Source: Chitinophagaceae bacterium
GTDB taxonomy: Bacteria > Bacteroidota > Bacteroidia > Chitinophagales > Chitinophagaceae
DNA length: 64,000 bases
Direction of reading: 5' to 3'
NCBI GenBank assembly: GCA_947458275.1
Contig: CANGYR010000001.1
Location: 62,001-126,000, forward strand
Below, in pieces: positions 61,207 through 64,000 of this stretch. Both the position numbers and the translations under genes were made by a program. The notes under the pieces are model-generated. The model saw only the letters and a list, made by a program, of their open reading frames with translations, ran no database searches and was not told the DNA's origin. Each line of letters starts with the position of its first letter. Within the stretch, counting starts at the first letter, position 1.

Positions 61207-62483
61207 AAATTTCTATAAGATTTGTCTTTATCGTAATCGTTTGCTTGTTTATCAACATTAAATACACTGCCATTTCTGGGACTATTTCCAACTCCTGCTA
61301 TGTATGCCCAATTACCCCAATTACTGCAGACATCATAATCTATTAATTGCTGTTCAAAATAAGCAGCTCCATAGCGCCAATCCAATTTCAAATCGTGGCA
61401 AAAAAAACTGGCGACATTTTGTCGTCCTCTGTTACTCATAAAGCCTGTGAGCTTTAATTCAAGCATATTGGCATCTATGAAATCATTCCCGGTTTTTCCG
61501 TTTTTCCATTTTTCAAATAATGCATCGTTGTGTTGAGCGATAGTGGTTTGTTTGTTTTTGATGCCATTCAAATGAAAAAACTGAACAGGATATTTTTTAA
61601 ACATGAATGAAAAAAAATCTCTCCATAATAATTCAAAGATCAACCAGTAGGTAGATTCATTTGCTGTAAATTGACTTTCGTATTTCTTAATCTCATGATA
61701 AATTAAACTTGGTGACAAGCATCCCATAGCCAGCCAGGCGGAGAACTTGGAGGAATAATCACTTCCAATCATTCCATTCCGGGATTGCTTGTAAGTTGCA
61801 ATAGCATGAGTTCCTGTCAAATAATGATGTAATCTATTGATGCCTTCTGTCTCCCCTCCATTAAAACTAACAACAGCCCGCTCATCGTATTTTACTTGCT
61901 CTAAACCCAATTGTTCCAGTTCCGGAAGTTGTAGCATCTCAATTGGTGGAGATTTTATAAATGATGGAGCGGGAAACAATTCTCTTACGCTTGATTCACG
62001 TTCAATCTTCCTTCTGAAATCAGTAAATACATTAGGGATGTCATTTAACGAAAAAGGTAAATCGTCTTGATGATATAAAGTATCTGTGGAATAGGATTCA
62101 AAAAGACAGTCAATGTTTGCTAATGCATGCTCTACATTATTTTGAGTAATCAGCTCTTCATGAACAAATTCTTTTTTGGCAAAAACTTTATCTACTTTGT
62201 ATTTAATGACCAATGCAGGTATTTCAATTTCAGGCTTACCTCTCACCACAATTAATCCGGAACCAATCGACCGAAGGCTTTTATCCAAATCTATCAATGA
62301 CTCGAGTAAGAATTGCGCTCTGAAATTGCCGTTTTTTTTAAACCCATATTCGGATGTGGTGAAATGGACATCATCTATACAATATACAGGTATGATCTCA
62401 TCGGATTGCTCCATTGCCCTGAACAATGTCTCATTATCATGCGATCTTATATCCGTTTTAAACCAAACAATCGCTCTCTTCAT
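61188..62483 (-). CDS. DASH-family cryptochrome
   Basis: 431 residues. The Rossmann antenna domain starts KRAIVWFKTDIRSHDNETLF. The FAD-binding helical domain contains LLWRDFFSFMFKKYP, the DASH-characteristic NRGRQNVASFFCHDL and CSNWGNWAYIAGVGNSPRN. DASH proteins repair cyclobutane dimers in single-stranded DNA and may sense blue light. It lies directly downstream of the photolyase-related gene, whose stop abuts its start. Confidence 0.93.
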   Translation of the reverse strand: MKRAIVWFKTDIRSHDNETLFRAMEQSDEIIPVYCIDDVHFTTSEYGFKKNGNFRAQFLLESLIDLDKSLRSIGSGLIVVRGKPEIEIPALVIKYKVDKVFAKKEFVHEELITQNNVEHALANIDCLFESYSTDTLYHQDDLPFSLNDIPNVFTDFRRKIERESSVRELFPAPSFIKSPPIEMLQLPELEQLGLEQVKYDERAVVSFNGGETEGINRLHHYLTGTHAIATYKQSRNGMIGSDYSSKFSAWLAMGCLSPSLIYHEIKKYESQFTANESTYWLIFELLWRDFFSFMFKKYPVQFFHLNGIKNKQTTIAQHNDALFEKWKNGKTGNDFIDANMLELKLTGFMSNRGRQNVASFFCHDLKLDWRYGAAYFEQQLIDYDVCSNWGNWAYIAGVGNSPRNGSVFNVDKQANDYDKDKSYRNLWLQHH

Positions 62484-64000
62484 TTATAACTCATTGATAT
62501 TTTTCAAATAATAATCAGCCTGTTCCAGTATTGATGCTCTTGCATCCGGACTCATTTTTCTCCAGACATTGTACATCATTCCTATGCGCGGATTATTGGC
62601 AAGTTTGTCTTCATGTTTGTTGTAAAAGTTCCAATATAAACTATTGAAAGGACAGGCCTTCTCTCCTGTCTTTTGAGCATGATTGTAATGACATCCCTCA
62701 CAATAGCTGCTCATCTTGTGTATATAAGCGGCGGAACTTACATATGGCTTGGTGGCAACGATGCCTCCATCAGCAAACTGGCTCATCCCTCTCGTATTGG
62801 TGATCTCCACCCATTCAATTGCATCGATATAAATCCCCAGATACCACTGATCCACTTCATCAGGATGAATGCCTGCTAGTAACGCAAAATTGCCTGTAAT
62901 CATTAATCGCTGTATATGATGCGCATATGCATAATCAAGCGATTGGCTGATGGCATTTTTAAGACAACTCATTTTTGTGTTACCCGTCCAAAACCAATCG
63001 GGCAATTTCGCTTTATAATTGAAAAAATTCAGCTTGTTGTATTCCGGCATCTTTAACCAATAAATACCACGCATGTATTCACGCCATCCGATAATTTGTC
63101 TGACAAATCCTTCTAACTGATGATAGGCAATTTCTTCAGGATTATTGAAATGCGCTTCAATAGCCTTGTTTACAACTTCCTTAGGAGAAAGTAATTTTAT
63201 GTTAAGAGAAAAAGATAATCTGGAATGATACAATGACCATTCATTGGGAGCCATGGCATCTTGAAAAGTCCCAAACAATGGCAGACAATGCTCTACAAAG
63301 AAATCCAACAACTTCAATGATTGCAATCTGTTCACCGGCCATATGAAATCTTCACTATTGACCGTGCCAATAGTTTTAATTTTTGATTGAACAATTTCTT
63401 TTTCAATTTCCGATACATTATTAGAAAACAATAAAGGAGCAATGGGCTTATGTTTTTTAGGAAGCTTTTGGCGATTGGATTCGTCGAAATTCCATTTACC
63501 ATTTAACGGCTTGTCCTCATCATCAACGAGTACGCTATTTTTTTTCCGCATGTAACGGTAGAACGTTTCCATTAAATAAGATTTCTTACCTGCAAACAGC
63601 TCATTTAATTCATTGCGGGAGGTATAGAAATGCTCTGTATCATAAACCGAAGATGGTATTTTCAGATTTTTTACAAACGACTTCAAATGCTTATCCAATC
63701 TGTATTCATCGGGAAGTTGATATTCGAATTTGGCAAAATTGTATTGCTCAATTAAAGATGCGCAGTTCTTATCAAAACGCTGTTGATTATTTTTATCATT
63801 CAGATGAATGTATAAAACCTGATGTTTCTGTTTTTGTAGTTCTTTTGCAAAATTTCGCATGGCTGCAAAAAAGCCGACGACTTTCTGAATGTGATGATTG
63901 GCGTAATCTGTTTCACTTCTGATTTCCATCAATACATAAGTAACGGATTTGTCAACAGTCTTAAACCAACTGTGATGTATATTCAATTGATCACCCAGTA
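62484..64000 (-). CDS. Photolyase-related protein (FeS-BCP/PhrB type), 5' end outside window
   Basis: At least 505 residues; the frame is still open at base 64000 with LGDQLNIHHSW visible, the conserved beginning of this family, so only a few residues are missing. A TTG at 63986 lies inside this conserved block and is not the start. FeS-cluster cysteines are visible near the C-terminus (YCEGCHYN and ACPFNSLYWNFY). PhrB-type proteins repair 6-4 photoproducts and bind FAD and a ribolumazine. It heads the photolyase-DASH-TIGR03643 unit. Confidence 0.92.
   Translation of the reverse strand, partial: LGDQLNIHHSWFKTVDKSVTYVLMEIRSETDYANHHIQKVVGFFAAMRNFAKELQKQKHQVLYIHLNDKNNQQRFDKNCASLIEQYNFAKFEYQLPDEYRLDKHLKSFVKNLKIPSSVYDTEHFYTSRNELNELFAGKKSYLMETFYRYMRKKNSVLVDDEDKPLNGKWNFDESNRQKLPKKHKPIAPLLFSNNVSEIEKEIVQSKIKTIGTVNSEDFIWPVNRLQSLKLLDFFVEHCLPLFGTFQDAMAPNEWSLYHSRLSFSLNIKLLSPKEVVNKAIEAHFNNPEEIAYHQLEGFVRQIIGWREYMRGIYWLKMPEYNKLNFFNYKAKLPDWFWTGNTKMSCLKNAISQSLDYAYAHHIQRLMITGNFALLAGIHPDEVDQWYLGIYIDAIEWVEITNTRGMSQFADGGIVATKPYVSSAAYIHKMSSYCEGCHYNHAQKTGEKACPFNSLYWNFYNKHEDKLANNPRIGMMYNVWRKMSPDARASILEQADYYLKNINEL

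Overview
The window comes from a member of the Bacteroidota, most likely the Chitinophagia/Saprospiria side of the phylum. The evidence is type IX secretion (T9SS) cargo with PKD repeats and gliding-type C-terminal domains paired with PorP/SprF proteins, promoters of the Bacteroidota type (TAnnTTTG at -7), AT-rich intergenic DNA, weak ribosome-binding sites and frequent TTG starts. No rRNA, tRNA, insertion sequence, prophage or CRISPR array was seen. Both ends cut genes: a PKD protein on the left and a photolyase-related gene on the right.

Layout. 1-5.6 kb: surface/T9SS genes, a BCP-like peroxiredoxin and a tiny T9SS-tail protein. 5.6-7.4 kb: grpE-dnaJ. 7.4-24.8 kb: mostly minus-strand housekeeping genes (VWA protein, hpt, glucosaminidase, O-methyltransferase, solute symporter, FAD oxidase, a second PorP/PKD pair, recG, rhlE), then cvfB and smr on the plus strand. 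24.9-47.9 kb: a large stress/dormancy island. It holds a Balon/eRF1-like ribosome hibernation factor, a PolX lacking its PHP domain, a Na/Pi transporter, PEBP, a DUF892 ferritin-like protein, an alpha/beta hydrolase plus phosphoribosyltransferase, BON domains, Hsp20, a glycogen-phosphorylase-like protein, phospholipase D, two universal stress proteins, D-lactate-dehydrogenase-like, MlaEFD, a flavin oxidase, a PfkB kinase, a YtxH/holin-III membrane trio, dodecin and DUF2267. 47.9-54.9 kb: an MsrB-MsrA lipoprotein and a complete urease operon ureABCEFGD plus a UreH-like metal transporter. 55.1-64 kb: a proton-pumping rhodopsin, glycosyltransferases, a B12-binding radical SAM enzyme and a photolyase/cryptochrome cluster.

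The main discovery candidate is regulatory. Intergenic regions throughout the island carry an FNR/CRP-type inverted repeat (TGAT-N4-ATCA and close variants; eleven found by eye). Where a perfect -7 element lies nearby, the box is usually centred about 41.5 bp upstream of the predicted start, the classical class II activator geometry. Just before pfkB, between 44220 and 44599, this module is repeated three times in tandem. Each copy has a box, a -7 element, about 62 transcribed bases and a strong intrinsic terminator. These look like three tandem FNR-type-activated small RNAs, functionally comparable to enterobacterial FnrS, or a triple attenuator in front of pfkB. The island's gene content resembles the mycobacterial DosR dormancy regulon (Hsp20, PfkB, Usp, phosphoribosyltransferase, flavin protein, hibernation factor). 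No FNR/CRP regulator gene lies in the window.

Other notable points: the rhodopsin has a green-type residue and a glycine at the carotenoid-antenna fenestration position; the phosphorylase has serine in place of the PLP lysine; recG appears to lack a standard start codon and has a promoter inside its only extended N-terminus; a copy of the first 19 codons of cvfB lies beyond the rhlE gene.
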